A DNA stretch of 64,000 nt from Dermacentor variabilis (GCF_050947875.1 NC_134572.1:125339105-125403104), one strand, 5' to 3'; positions 1 through 13,809 are shown, counted from the stretch's first letter. Numbers and translations: made by a program. The notes: generated from the sequence alone by a model not told the origin.

Positions 1-1048
1 TTTTGAACCATTGATTCAAAAGTTGCGCCAGTTCTGAGTGATATTTATCTAAGGCGCGTCAACAGAAACTACAAAACAGTCCTAAGGAATTGGCTTTGCG
101 TCTCTTTAGATAGGTAGATGACTACCTGGTGTTTTGTTCTCGCGATAACTTCACCAAGAAAGCTACGGATATTTTAAACGTTTTTAGGGAATGTGGTGCG
201 GCCTAGGTTTCACGCTTGGGCTTATCCAGGGCAACAAATTACAGTTTTTAGATCGGTGCTTAACGTTCAAGGATGAGCATGTCTGTTGGCATTATTCGCC
301 TAGGGCTAAGAAGCCACTAGCTATAGCTTATTCAACTCTTAGGTCTGCCATTACTAAGTCATGTCCACACAATATACAACAAAGTTTTTCACAACAGATA
401 GAAAGGCTTGGAAAGGCTAGCTATCCCGAGCATTTATTATCACTAACCTGCGAAAAACTTTTAAAATGGGTAAAAAGCCCCGGTAAGAAACAAGAAAAAC
501 AGAAAAAAGAAACAAAGTTTGCTGTGGTACCCTATATACATAGATTATACCATGGTTTAAGGAACGTGGCCAATAGGTATGACGTCACTACAGTTTTCTC
601 GGCCCCTCGCAAGTTGTCTAACATGTGCGCTATGATAAATAGGAAACTTGAACAGGGTGGCAAAAAAAGAAAACATGACTGCGGCGTTAAACATGTGTCC
701 CCTTTAGTGCCTTGCAACACCGATATAGTTTATCAGATTCCACTCGAGTGCGGGAAAGCTTGCGTTGGACAGAGCGGCAGGTGCATTAACATTAGACTAA
801 AAGAACACAAACATTCAGTAAACAACCCTAATGCATCACATTTAGCGTCACATTGTTTCAATTGTGGTTGTAAACCTTTCTTTGAAGACAAAAGAATTCT
901 TTCCAGACACAAATGCCAAACCACACGGGAAATTATCGAGACATTCCACATCAAAAGATTAGGAGACACTTGCGTTAGCCATGCATCGTTGTCTCTGTTA
1001 GGTTGCGAATTTCAGTACCTCCGCAATACGTGTACTAATCTGAAGTAA
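1..1048 (+). pseudogene. Penelope-like element, RT C-terminus plus GIY-YIG endonuclease, broken
   Basis: This is the 3' half of a Penelope-like retroelement. A frame starting near base 26 reads an APVLSDIYL-type RT block. The catalytic VDDYLVF block follows at 114-137 in another frame, with a TAG directly before it, and the reading returns to a third frame near 195-203. The open part (191-1048, 285 codons) covers the RT thumb and linker and ends in a GIY-YIG-like nuclease: VYQIPLECGK then CVGQSGRC and RLKEH. Penelope elements combine RT with this nuclease for target cleavage. Two frameshifts and 5' truncation at the window edge make it non-functional. I infer the family from motif order; the motifs themselves are visible. 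Confidence 0.75.
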
Positions 1049-1250
1049 TCTTTTTTTTTTTTGTTTCCTTCTTTGACTTCCATACCTCCTGATATGTTTA
1101 GCTGATGTTTTTTACCTTATCATGTTCTTATGCTGCGGTTTTTGCAATCACCTATATATATGTTCTTCGTTTTAATAAAAATTTAGCTGAGAGTTAGCGC
1201 TCGTCCTGTCTGCTCCTTTCTGTGTCCGTGTTCACTTCGCGCTACAAGCC
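1049..1250 (+). mobile_element. 3' noncoding end of the Penelope-like element
   Basis: A T-rich stretch follows the stop codon, then AATAAA at about 1175, then a C/T-rich segment ending near the CTTCGCGCTACAAGCC sequence. It probably belongs to the upstream Penelope-like element, but its exact end is not visible. Confidence 0.4.
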
Positions 1251-2229
1251 AAGTATATTACGCATCAGAAAATAGATGGATATATGCATGTTATGGACTT
1301 GAGGGGGTAACGGTAAACCAACAACTAGGAACCAGTACAGAATAGACAAGAAAACGCAGAACTTCCACCTAAATTTTAATAATAATCCTGGGTATCTTAC
1401 ACATAAATTATGTGCTTGCTTTACGCGCGATAGAACGAGCCGAAAGCTAAGAAACGCCGAGACAGAGAACAAGAAACTAAGCAAGGCTTGACTCTCGGCT
1501 GAGCAAGATCCGTCTGACGAACTGTCCACGCCTTCAGTCCATATAGATCACAGATAATGGGCTTCCAATAATTCTTATCTCTTCGAGTGGCGGTCGAAGT
1601 CCACGGTGCTTGCGGTTGAAGGCAAGGAAACCCGAACAGCAGTGATGCTCGGTGTGTTTGCATTTCTTTTTTCCACGACCTCTCGCTCCAGGCATGTGGG
1701 CTTCCTTCGTGCTTCTCCTGCAGTAGAAATGCAGGATCACGTAAATCACGCATACTGCGCAAGTTGTAAGATTGCCTCGCGTTCCGATATCTCATGGTGC
1801 GATTTGCAAATTTATGCCGACCTTTCGGAGGCCGAGAATGTAGCCTCACATTTGCTTTGTCCCTCACGTGTGATACAAGAACGTAGAGCGCAAACCTTTG
1901 GCAGCCTGATAACCCTCTGCTATCAGACGTAGGAGAGCAAAATATGAGCATCCGCAGTGCAACGCGAATGCATGTTCCTCCGTTCTTTTTCGTACAACTC
2001 CCGCTTTTGCCGCTATACAAGCCACTGAGAAAATGCTTGTATATTCGCTCGCATAAATTTCTAATTAGCTCATTAGTGATACGTAGAGCACTATAATCAC
2101 GATCGAAGACCGTCGCGGTACCTTCGCATAAAATAATCGTTACGAAAGCTACAGTGCACTAGTCTATTTATTTCATCACCATAATTTATTGTACCTTAAG
2201 GACTCCTTTCAGGGTATTGCATAAGGGGG
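1251..2229. other. No recognisable gene
   Basis: Several overlapping open frames occur on both strands, but none resembles a known family and none shows a convincing start context. A short poly-G run lies at about 2226-2239. Confidence 0.5.
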
Positions 2230-3158
2230 GGGGAGGGGGCAGGTGCATCAATAAACACTATGGTCATTATTATACAATAGTTAACTTATTTATACAACCG
2301 TAAACAAAACTTAGTATACATACTAGAAGACGATGGGCGACAAAAAAACAAAACAAAAAGTAAGGTACACACCAGCAGTAGAAATGGCAGCACAACGGGC
2401 AGTATAACAGAGCAGTAGAAAAAAATGGGCGTAGATGTTAGAGTAACAGCGCAGTAGTGGTATGTTAATGGTTTTAAAGATATGGCTATAGGTGCCTAAG
2501 TTTATCCGAATCACTTTCATTTACTATACTGTCGGGTAGCGCGTTCCGCAGTTCAATAGCAGTACGTAGGATAGATTTTGTTGAAAGCATTAGAAGTACC
2601 GTGCAGACGTTGTAGAGTCAATTTGTAAAACAGACGGTGAGAAGTGGGGTTGGGTGGAAGTAGAATAGTGTTCCTGAGGTGTGGGAAATTATAATACAGT
2701 TTCTGGAAAAGAGAAAGTTGTGAAATTAGTCTACGATGTGTTAGGCTAGGGATACTGAGGGATGATTTATTTCCACTCATATGCCGGTCATAGTTTGAAA
2801 GGATAAAGCCTGCCGCGCGATTCTGCACAGCTTCAAGCGAGTCTGGTGAGGGTTCCAAATTGCTGAGGCATAATAAAATTTAGTCCGAATGAAGGCGAGC
2901 TTGCGTACGGGAACAGGAGACAGAAAGATCGATATTTTTAGCAGGTTAAGGGATTTAGAACAGTGGCTTACAAGTTGCGTTATGTGTGCAGACCACGTAA
3001 GCTGATTAGTGATAGTAACGCCGAGATAACGGTAAGAGTCAACTTGAGTGAGGGCTGCAGAATTAAGAGAGTACTGGTGGTTAATGATTTCCCGCTTGCG
3101 AGTGGCACACATGTACTTGCATTTAGAAACGTTGAGTGACATGAGCCAAAAAGACATG
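2230..3158 (-). pseudogene. CR1/Jockey-type LINE, RT C-terminus and 3' UTR
   Basis: On the minus strand, 3158 to about 2860 reads a post-YxDD RT segment including SKCKYM, YRYLGVTITNQLTWSAHI and FYYASAIWNPHQ. A frameshift near 2860 leads into LEAVQNRAAGFILSNY (about 2850-2790), the usual C-terminal block of CR1/Jockey-superfamily ORF2. The remainder is degenerate coding and 3' UTR. It is 5' truncated at the microsatellite that begins at 3159. It has no function beyond being a fossil insertion. Confidence 0.7.
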
Positions 3159-5145
<1,987 letters not shown>

Positions 5146-5154
5146 CCTGGGTTT

Positions 5155-5190
5155 CGCGTCGGCGTCGTCGTCGGCGTCGTCGTCGGCCTC
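5155..5190. repeat. GTC/GGC triplet repeat
   Basis: An imperfect run of cgtcgtcggcgt units spans about 36 bp. It produces a poly-Arg shadow frame. Confidence 0.8.
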
Positions 5191-5499
5191 GTAACCAGCT
5201 CCGCCCCCCTTTCATCCCCCCAGCGCTAGCAGCGACCGACTGATACCGCTGGATGCCGCTGACGCCGCTAGAGAGTCAAGATAACGTGACTGCATAGAAC
5301 ACCGTCGCCGCCATGCAGAAAGAGGAGGAAAGGGTCCCCCCCCCCCCTGTTCTTGTGTGGCGGATAGCTGGGGTTGACTCACTATCGCCTGCAGCGGCAT
5401 CAGTCAGTCGCTGCTATCTCTTCCCTCCTCCCTTTATCGTGTTGTCCGCTTGCTGCGCGCGCTTCTGCCCCCATCGTTTGCCGCTGGGTGTACACGCCG

Positions 5500-5742
5500 C
5501 CCCCCTCCGCTTCCGCTTACTGCTGGTTGCTCTCGACGGCGGCGATGAGCCTCCGCTTCGGCGGCGCGAACTGCAGGGTCTTCTCGGCGGCGGCGATGAG
5601 CTTCTGCTTCAGCCTCGCTTACTGCTGGTTGCTCTCGACGGCGGCGATGAGCCTCCGCTTCGGCGGCGCGAACGGCAGGGTCTTCTCGGCGGCGGTGCTT
5701 AGCCTCTGCTTCCCCCACGGCTGTGACAACCTCGCGAGGCAC
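5500..5742 (-). repeat. 51-bp tandem repeat with open minus-strand frame (17-aa units)
   Basis: Read on the minus strand, this segment encodes repeated 17-residue units of the type AEAEAHRRRREDPAVRA, alternating with a variant ending in REQPAVS, so the higher-order period is 102 bp. All units stay in frame. The frame's first codon is GTG rather than ATG and no partner domain is visible, so a real protein is unproven. It could be part of a larger repetitive ORF of a transposon or a coding-like minisatellite. The composition is GC-rich compared with its surroundings. Confidence 0.6.
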
Positions 5743-7892
5743 TTGTATAGATCTCGTCTTTGAGAATCAAGCATTGGTGTTCCAAGTCGAACATATATCA
5801 GTCTATTTCTCCGACCACAAAGCTTCCTTCATGACTGTCAAGAACTGTTAGTGGAGTCTTTGTTAAAGGAATACGTGTGAAAAATAAAAAAAAAATTATG
5901 TGATAGCGCATACATGTGTTGCTCGATTTCTTTGCCTCAATCTATCCAAAAGGTGAAACAGCTTATTTGCTGCGCTCACATTTCGCATTAGGAAGTAACG
6001 TAATCGTCGGTAATTTTTTTTTACTCATGGTTAACACAGCCAACATATATTTTGTAGATTGCGTGGCCAAACGAGAACTGCATTCTGAGGTCAAAACATT
6101 TCGTTGAGGTATTTTCGGCAAGTTCGCCCATAATATTCATGGTCTTCAATCCTACCTGAAAAAATGTCGAGTGTAAGTGCATTCATATTAGAGCTTCTCG
6201 CCACTAGTTCCAGCAGTTACAAGAAAATATCTCTATGAAGAAAAAAAATACATAGCCTTTTATTATATCGATTCACACGCCAGTTCCCTATGTTATGTGA
6301 GTCAGAAACAAATCACTCAAGACAAGCGTGAAACAAGAGGCAATACAAATGTCTTGCTTCTGATGGAGTAAGCTTTTCTATTTGCCCTACAACGAAAGTT
6401 ACTCACAAATGTAATGAAAGGAGTTCCAAGAATCCTGCTATTCTGTAAAGCTGGGATCATTTTGCAAACCCAGTAGAAGAAGCGAATCGGTATATTACAA
6501 CACATATAACAAAAAATAATCACAAAAAAGCAGGATATTATCTTAGCGTCAATGGATAACGCTCGAGCTCCCACTGGCGGTTCCTCAGATATCTCTTACT
6601 CGTAGAATTATTTTTTTTTATACGCTGTTACTGTTTCCAGCAATTTCAGCTTCCGATGCAAGATAAACGCCGCGTGCTTAAGCCACGTGCGTGATCTGGG
6701 GCTATAACAGCCAAAATAATTTCCGGAAACCGAGGTCGAATTCACCAAGCCAACTTTCGAACAAATTTGGCGTTAGAAAAAAATCTTACTTAAACAAGCG
6801 CATTCACAAAGCTTAAACTCTTTGTAAGATCAGCCATCTTGCGATTCCCCCGGCCGCAAGAACGAGCGCTGTAGTTAGAAAAATACGTATATGTAAGGGT
6901 AGCAAAGGTGCGAATTTGAGCACTTCGGCCGATAGTAAGTGTAAGTCGATTCACGAAACCTAAACAGCCGTCGCAGATGACGACTTAAGAAATTTCTACA
7001 AAATGGGTGTAGCAATCTTAGCAACATAATTATGTCTATCTGCGCCGCTCGAACTGAGGCGGGTAAACGTTGAACCGCGACGTTGCGGCTGATTGAACAG
7101 GGGCCCCATCTCATAGCCGAGGACGGCGCTTGCTTATATCTTTGTGGCTTGCTCTCACTTGTCATCTCAAAGTGCATCGAACTGTTTCAGTGCATAATGG
7201 TACTGAGCATGCGCTGGTGTAGAAGGCAGTAACGCTAATGCTCTGCGGCGAAATGTCTGATAGGCTGCGTTTCTGTATGCTCGCGCAATTGCCTGAATTA
7301 TCATGCTCGTCATGACACTTCATTGGGTGTTAGCCAATAGAAGCGTGGTGTCCGTCCCTGACTACAGTCAAGTTTGTAATTGATGAGTTTTGAGCACTTC
7401 TGTTGGTTTTCTTTTTTAGTTTTATTTTAGTTTTAGCTTTCTCTTGCTCATAGGGCTGCAAATGATCATTTTTTCCAACGCTTTGAAGCTATAATTCTCC
7501 ACGCGATATGAAACAGGAAAGAAAGCCTACACGTTTCGAATTATCAAAACTTGTTGCTGTTGCGCAATTCGCTGTCGTCTTCCATGGTGTTAGCCTCAGC
7601 CTTCTATTGTATAGTTCACAGTTTCAATTCAGCACTAAGTCGAAGCGACGTACTGTCTCTGCCCACGGTTTTGCTCATTCTGTGGCCTATGGCGTGAACC
7701 AACGTATGTGTACGACAGATGGCAATCATGTATATGGTATGAAGTGTGACGTCAATAAGATGACACATTAAAAAAAGAAATGGTGAATAAAATCACGTAA
7801 CACTATTGATACGAAAATCTTGTGGACCGCTTGAAAAGAATGATGCTGTGAAATAAAATACATCTCACGAACGAAGCGAACAATCGTCGCAT
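5743..7892. other. No recognisable gene
   Basis: The sequence is AT-rich, with short homopolymer runs. No open frame here has recognisable motifs, and I see no structured repeat. Confidence 0.4.
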
Positions 7893-7962
7893 GAGTGCAC
7901 AAACACGCAAGCACACGCACACACAGACATGCTCACGCGCGCACGCACGCACGCACGAAAGC
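7893..7962. repeat. CA/GCAC simple repeat
   Basis: This is an imperfect run of acac, then cgcacgcacgcacg units. Confidence 0.85.
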
Positions 7963-8779
7963 AGATTTATATTTATAACCACACTGATATGTATCACTGG
8001 AGATACTATGATTTTGGTAAATAGCGCACAGCATAACGCCCGTAAAGACGCCACTAAGTTTCTGTTTTGCAAGCACAAAGCCAGTAACAGGCAACATACC
8101 ATGGGAAGACCAGACGACAAAGAAAAGCGATTGCAGAGGACAGCCATCGCCGTCTTATGATTGGCTGAGCATGCTTATTCTAAACCATAGACTAACATCG
8201 GTTCTTGGCAAAATGACGTCACGCACGTCTTTCAGTCGCTTCGTGCGATGTTCTTTCTATAGTTTCCTCCTATTACTTAAGAAACATTTCATATACGTTT
8301 GTGAATTCAGCGCAAGAATTTTCTTCCAGCCGGCGACAGTCTTACGGTGCACCGCGCCTGCTGTGCAGTAGTCAGGTCACCATGACGGCATGAAAAATCC
8401 GGTCACAGTGTCCAGGTATCGCGAAAGGAATAATGTGAACCATGCACTACGCTATAAGTGCGGTCACTAAAATGCGTCGTACCAGCAAGGTCAGCGTTAA
8501 CGTCGCTCGAATTATGCTGTCTTGCGCGCTCTCCCGGCCGCGCGCAGTTCGATCACTTAATCCAGTGCGTTTCGACGAAGCTGCGTCATTTGTGCGTAAT
8601 TAGCGGCGTAAGTGCATGTCGTATGGACTGTACTGAAGGAATATATAAACTTCACGTCAAGGCCGTGGTGCGTGCAGCATGCGGCTGACAGCTCAATAAT
8701 TATTTCATTTATGTGTAACTTCGATGTTTACATTCAGCCGCAGCGCACGTATACCCGCAACTTCTCAGGCTTCGACTCT
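7963..8779. other. No recognisable gene
   Basis: I see only unassigned sequence, without family motifs on either strand. Confidence 0.4.
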
Positions 8780-9735
8780 GTCTGAGTGATAGTTCCTGCT
8801 TCACATGTTTTACTTACCCGCAAGAAAAGTGGGAAAAAAACTTACCGAGAAAGCGGTCGGGAAAGGAGACACAATCTTTCCATTATACTCACTACACGCT
8901 TAGAACTATCCAAGCTATTAGGCTGGGAAGGATTAAGGGCTGTGATCAACGGCGAATATCTCAACAACCCTCAGCTTTGCGATGACATTCTCCTGTTCAG
9001 TAACACTGCGGACACATTGCAACAATTGATTGAGGACCTTAACCGAGAAAGTGTAAGAGTAAGATGAAGAATAATACGCGGAATAATATGCAGAAGATAG
9101 CGGTAATGTTGAATAACCTGTCAATCGAACAAGAATTCATGATCGGCAGTCAGCCTCTAGAGTGTGTACAGGAGCAAGATTATCTAGGTCGATTACTCGC
9201 AGGGAACCTTGATCGTGAGGCGGAAATTTACAGAAGAGTGAAGATTGGTCCGAGTGCATACGGCCGGCGTTAACAAATCGTGACCGGGAGCTCACCCGTA
9301 CCGTAAAAAAGAAAAGTGTACAATTGTTCCATTGTTCAAGTAGTATCATATGGGGCAGAAACTTGGAGGTTAACAATGAAGCTTGAGAAAAAGTTGAAAA
9401 CCGCTCAAACAAGCCATGGAGTGGAAAATGTTAGGCGTAACGCTAAAAGACAGGAAGAGAGCGGTGTGCATCAGAAGGCAAACGGGGGTAGTGGTATATA
9501 GCTGAACTCAAGAAGAAAAACAGGAGCTGCGCAGGCCGCGTAATTCATAGGGCAGATAATCGGTGATCCGTTGGAAATGCAGAGTGAGGGGAAAGGAAGC
9601 GCTGTCGAGGACAGCAGAAAATTAAGGGGAGTAATTAAGTCGGGAAATTTGCAGGCATAGCTTGAAGTCAGCTAGCGTAGCTCATGTGTAATTAGAGATC
9701 GCTGGGAGATGCCTTCGTCCTGCAAAGAACATAAA
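8780..9735 (+). pseudogene. RTE-clade LINE remnant, RT core to C-terminus
   Basis: Successive frames read INGEYLNNPQLCDDILLFSN (a degenerate RT catalytic block, CDD in place of ADD), QQLIEDLNRESV, the ECVQEQDYLGRLL block, RRVKIGPSAYGRR, and VVSYGAETWRLT (9345-9380). A degraded match to the terminal KRxRGQQKxRW...SLGDAF segment ends near 9730. The order matches the RTE copy at 45250-46083. Frameshifts near 9066 and 9275 and several later stops make it a pseudogene. Confidence 0.75.
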
Positions 9736-9793
9736 AGTACGCTGATGACGTTTTACAAAATCCGAAATTCGTCCGGAATTTTAACGGACGAGC

Positions 9794-9870
9794 GCGGCCT
9801 CGTAGTACGAAGTGAACTGCAGCTCAAGCTGCTCTTGAGCTGCGCAGTTCACTTCGAACTACGAGGCCGC
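9794..9870. repeat. Long hairpin (37-bp inverted repeat, 5-nt loop)
   Basis: The arms GCGGCCTCGTAGT... and ...ACTACGAGGCCGC pair over about 35 positions, with one mismatch and a two-base indel. They enclose a minimal loop near 9830-9834. It is a foldback, possibly a small MITE or a hairpin RNA source. No TSD is evident. Confidence 0.85.
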
Positions 9871-9917
9871 GTTCACATTTTTTACAGAACGGCGTCGGGC
9901 GCCGCCTCGATGTCACG

Positions 9918-9939
9918 CCCCCCCCCCCCCCCCCCCCTT
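9918..9939. repeat. Poly-C run
   Basis: An uninterrupted run of about 22 C follows the hairpin. Confidence 0.9.
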
Positions 9940-10439
9940 GGCATCGTACTGTATGTTCAGTGACTGCCCTGAACCAAGTGCGTCAGTGTCGCAAGGTCGA
10001 AGACATTAACCGATTTGATCCGAAAAGAGCTAAAATATTGAACCGCTACGTGCTTCGTGTATGGTGCTGTGCAGTATTATGACTTGCACTTGAGCGTGTG
10101 TCCTTATGAGGCTCCCAAATTTATTACAACGTTGGCACTGAGCATCGTGGTGATATCGACTGATTAGCCTTGAATTCTATGAGGCGCCACTTGGGCTCCG
10201 ACAGACAGCGTAGTTCGGGGCTCCAGGCCTTGACATCACCAACCTATGATTTATTACCGGCCTCCTAAATCGGTGTGCGCGCGCCTTTGTGCATTTCGCC
10301 TCTGTCGGAGTGCGGCTGCCTGGACCTGCAAAACAACATCTTGACCTGGTGTGAGTCATCATCGCGTTTTATCGGCAGCCAAGGAGAAGCCAAGAAAAAG
10401 CGATGAACGCTGATACGATGTCAAACTGTGACAGGCAGC
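9940..10439. other. No recognisable gene
   Basis: I see no family motif or structured repeat in this stretch. Confidence 0.4.
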
Positions 10440-11480
10440 GAAACTTGCAGGTGCGGATGTTACGTAGTGAAACTCTTATACAGGCCTCATTGGTGCAGCG
10501 AACAACCTATTAAACCATCTCTCGAAATGGAACCAGAACAACTTTTTAAAAGTAACTCGAATAAAACACAAGCAGTCATCTTTAAAACAAGAGGTACATG
10601 TACTCCATTGGCCCACAACATATTTTACAACTTTGAGAAAATAGAGGTTGTTGACACGGTAAAAGTACTTGGCGTATATTTTACCGACACATTGCAATGG
10701 GACGCTCACGTGGATTTTGTACTCCAGAAACTGAGCCACCTAACAGGTATACTACATCGAAATCGCTACCTTTTACCAACGTCAGCTGAATTGATCATTT
10801 ATAATGCACTGTTTGCCTCACATGTAAATTATTGCCATCTTGTACGGGGCACGACATCAGCTTCCAATCACTCTAAAATACTATTGATGCAAAAAAAAAA
10901 TAATACGCGCTATCGCAAATGTGCCATACAACTCGCACACTGAGAGTCTTTTTACCAAGTACAACATAACAAAAAGTCATCATCTCTACAAACAAACCCT
11001 TTTATGCACACACTACTTTCAGGTAAAAAAACAGAAGCAACTTAATAACAAATATAGCAAACTTAAAAAAGAATACACCCACATATGATACGCGCAGCCA
11101 TGAAAAATGGCTCATACCCTTTTCGAGGACAAATTACGGCCATCAAATGGTCGCAAATACCTTGCCACGGCTACTAAATTCTTATCTAGAAGCCGGCATT
11201 GACATCCATGCCTTGACACCATCGGAGCTCATCTGTCCGGTGAAAACTACGATTTAAATCGCCATGGTTCCGTAAAACCACATGTATTCAATGAAAGAAA
11301 CGTAATTTATTTGATGTAACCCACTGTTCTTTATTTTTTTATTTCTAAAAGCGTTCTTTGCCACCGATCTGCCAATATGTAAAGGGGGCCAGGGACCACT
11401 CAAGCTGCCAGTAAGCAGCTTTTACCTTGGCCCCCTCCATTTGCTTGTAAATGGGCACAAATAAAATGAAATGAAAGCTT
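10440..11480 (+). pseudogene. CR1-like LINE, RT C-terminus and 3' UTR
   Basis: From about 10500 to 10890 one frame reads NSNKTQAVIF, KVLGVYFTDTLQWDAHVDFV, LLPTSAELIIYNALFASHVN and SKILLMQKK, the post-catalytic RT region of a CR1-like ORF2. A one-base shift at the A-run near 10891-10900 restores RAIANVPYNSHTESLF in another frame to about 10990. The 3' UTR ends with a GGGGCCAGGG...CCTTGGCCCC inverted segment and an AATAAAATGAAATGAAA tail at 11460-11480. It is 5' truncated and dead. The degraded copy at 49236-50450 on the other strand is the same type. Confidence 0.75.
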
Positions 11481-11999
11481 TCTGTCGTAATTTGGGCGTG
11501 TCGGTAGCCACGGCTTCATTCTGCATTTCTTTTTTAGGGCTGCTTTAATAGCTCTGCGAGCTCTCGACAGTGATCCGATGCAAAGGGAGTGCACGTTTAG
11601 TCATTGGTTGGCAGTCGACGATGTCGTCGACCAGCACCTTAGACGGTACCGGCTGCCGAGGGAGCTGATATTGAGCCTATGCGCAGAGCCGCCCCTGCAA
11701 CCGTGTGCAGCGTGATCACGTAGCATATACCGATGAAAGTGCGCGAGCTGGGCCCCTTCCCTTGAGGTATTATACGAACTGTACATAATGGGGCTCTTTT
11801 TTTTTCATTTCCGTAATTAGTACCTAAAGAAATACATTTAATCGCTTTGTAATACGGTGGCGGTAATGTACACAGGCAGGCCGGGTTAGCCTGGCAGACC
11901 TGGCCGGCAATTGCTTCGACTGAGCGTTTCTTTCTGCGCCAAGCATGTCACCATGTGACCACCGGTCCTGTTTCTCTCGCAGAAATGGGAGGAGAACGC
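11481..11999. other. No recognisable gene
   Basis: No motif-bearing frame or repeat is visible. Confidence 0.4.
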
Positions 12000-12490
12000 G
12001 TAAAGCCGACGCCACACGTACGCTTGCGGACGCGCGCAAGCTCGCGTCCGCGCGCCTGCCGCGCCTCGCGAGTAATGGCGGTATGCATCCACAAAGACGC
12101 GCGACAGCGCGCGCTCACTGGGCTCACAGACGCATTGGCAGGCGCTGCTCCGTACCTTGTTATCGACAGTGTTTCAAAACGCTTCGATACCTACAACCGT
12201 AATTGTTGTATTTTTACAGCTGTTAGATCAACGCAAAAAGGAAAGAAGAAGCACTTTCTTGCATGATATAAATCTGCTTCACTGAGAGTTTAACGTTCCG
12301 CGCCGTGGCTGCGTAGCCAGGCGCGCCGACGCGAAGCATCCCAAACGTGCGATAACAGAGAGGAGCTGTTCCCCGAGATCACGCCGCGTTTCGAGGCGTA
12401 CGAGCCATGCCGCTCCGTCTGCGCATGCGTGGGCGCGTGAACGCGAGCTTGCGCGCGTCCGCAAGCGTACGTGGGGTCTGGGCTCACCTG
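12000..12490. mobile_element. Probable foldback element with 33-bp perfect inverted arms
   Basis: Bases 12015-12047 and 12441-12473 are perfect reverse complements (33 of 33). They start CACGTACGCTTGCGGACG and enclose about 390 bp. The similarity fades outside the arms, so the element ends are uncertain. No coding capacity is visible. The layout fits a non-autonomous TIR transposon, but the family is unknown. Confidence 0.65.
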
Positions 12491-12500
12491 AACAGCAATG

Positions 12501-12664
12501 GAGAGCTTTAGATTAGGGGGCGCAGACAGCGTGCCTACGCAAGAACTAGGGGCGACGGTACTGCGCATGCGCAGACCGAGACGTAGGAGTCCGCGCATGC
12601 GCAGTACCGCGGCCCCTAGTTCTTGCGTACGCAACCGGCTTGCGTTCCCTAATCTAAATCTCTC
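12501..12664. mobile_element. Foldback MITE, 164 bp
   Basis: The two halves are near-complete reverse complements. The left half runs GAGAGCTTTAGATTAGGG then GTACTGCGCATGCGCAG; the right half mirrors it and ends CCCTAATCTAAATCTCTC. The arms are about 74 bp each around a short centre near 12582. No clear TSD is present and it is non-coding. Confidence 0.85.
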
Positions 12665-12672
12665 TAATAATA

Positions 12673-13259
12673 GAGTGTTTTAGTTGAGCGTCTTTACGCG
12701 GTACGCTCCGCTCCGAGCTGCCCCGCTAAGCCACAGTGGAGCGGCGAGCAATTTTCACGTTTTAGTTATACGTTTAGCGTAGCGAAGCGGACCTTTCTAG
12801 AGTTACTGTGTGTGCTACCGCAGGTAGCATATACAGTAACTCTAGACCTTTCGTAGTTGCAGCGCCCCCTGGCCAAATTCAGGGTAATGAAAGAAAATAA
12901 AAACACCTATTGATCACTCTTGTATAGTATATATGTGTATATATAACTTATTTCTCCATGAAGTATCTAGACGTGCATTTGTAATGCGTTACCGGTCCAT
13001 TTATAAAGCGCCGTCTTGGGGAACGCCACGTGATAGCCAGCGCGCTTGCTTTCAGCATCCAATGCAATCCTTTCTGACGCCAACGCTAGCCAAACCGCTG
13101 CGCAACACTAGCAACACGCTCCGCTCAGGCAGCTTCTTAGCGGACCGTGTTCCTCGCTCCGCTAGCCCGCTTACGGCTAAGCGGACGGCGCATGCGCATT
13201 CGCGCTTCCGCTCCGCTTAGCTGCTTAGCGGAGCGTAAACACGCTCAACTAAAACACTG
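12673..13259. mobile_element. TIR element (mariner-like MITE), 587 bp, TA flanks
   Basis: The ends share a terminal inverted repeat, AGTGTTTTAGTTGAGCG followed by nearly matching bases, for about 27 bp. TA dinucleotides lie immediately outside both ends (12671-12672 and 13260-13261), as expected for a Tc1/mariner-type TSD. The interior is GC-rich, with several further foldbacks built on GCTTAGCGGA, and it holds a nested hairpin at 12796-12846. No transposase is encoded, so it is non-autonomous. Confidence 0.75.
12796..12846. repeat. 51-bp hairpin inside the TIR element
   Basis: TCTAGAGTTACTGT at the left pairs with ACAGTAACTCTAGA at the right, with GCTACC/GGTAGC closing near a GCA loop. It is close to a perfect foldback and may be a nested micro-MITE. 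Confidence 0.8.
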
Positions 13260-13800
13260 TAATGCTGACGGCGGTGCCGTGAGCGGGAGAGCGCGGTTGC
13301 GCTTGTCGGCGCTGTAACAGACGCCCGCGGAAGGAAGCTGTCGAAAAGGGGTATGCAGTGATTTGCCGTATGAATCTAGCCTCAACTTATAGTGTGCGAT
13401 CATGCTGTCAGTTGACCGCACTTCTTTCATTACTTGTCGTTTAATTCGAGCTTTGCTTCCTCCTCCCTCTCATGCGGCGCTGTAAATTAAGTGCGCTGCC
13501 GCTTCGGTTGAACCCTTATCTCAGCGTAAGAACTTTTTGGCTTATAAGAAATTGCGTACGAACAGCGCAGCTTAGTGAATTCCGCCCCTGTTTTGTAAGG
13601 ATTCTTGCGCTCCAATTCTAAACGTCATTTTATCAAACATCCTTCCGAGAAACCCAGCCATTGATGAAGGACGGAAACATAGAATAATATAAAGTGATAA
13701 TATTCTGTAGAAAACGAGAGTACGTTTTCGATATACACGCCATGTTCGCTTCTGGTTTACCTGCGCTGTATGTATGTTTAGCTCAACGAACTACACAACG
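13260..13800. other. No recognisable gene
   Basis: No motif-bearing frame is seen. Confidence 0.4.
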
Positions 13801-13809
13801 CTTCTCGAC

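Noticed and set aside
1421..2020. 199-codon minus-strand frame
   Set aside because: No recognisable motif, and overlapping frames of similar length occur on the other strand. I could not support a gene.
5334..5347. CRISPR-like or origin-like simple repeats
   Set aside because: Homopolymer and short tandem repeats here have no spacers and no associated genes.
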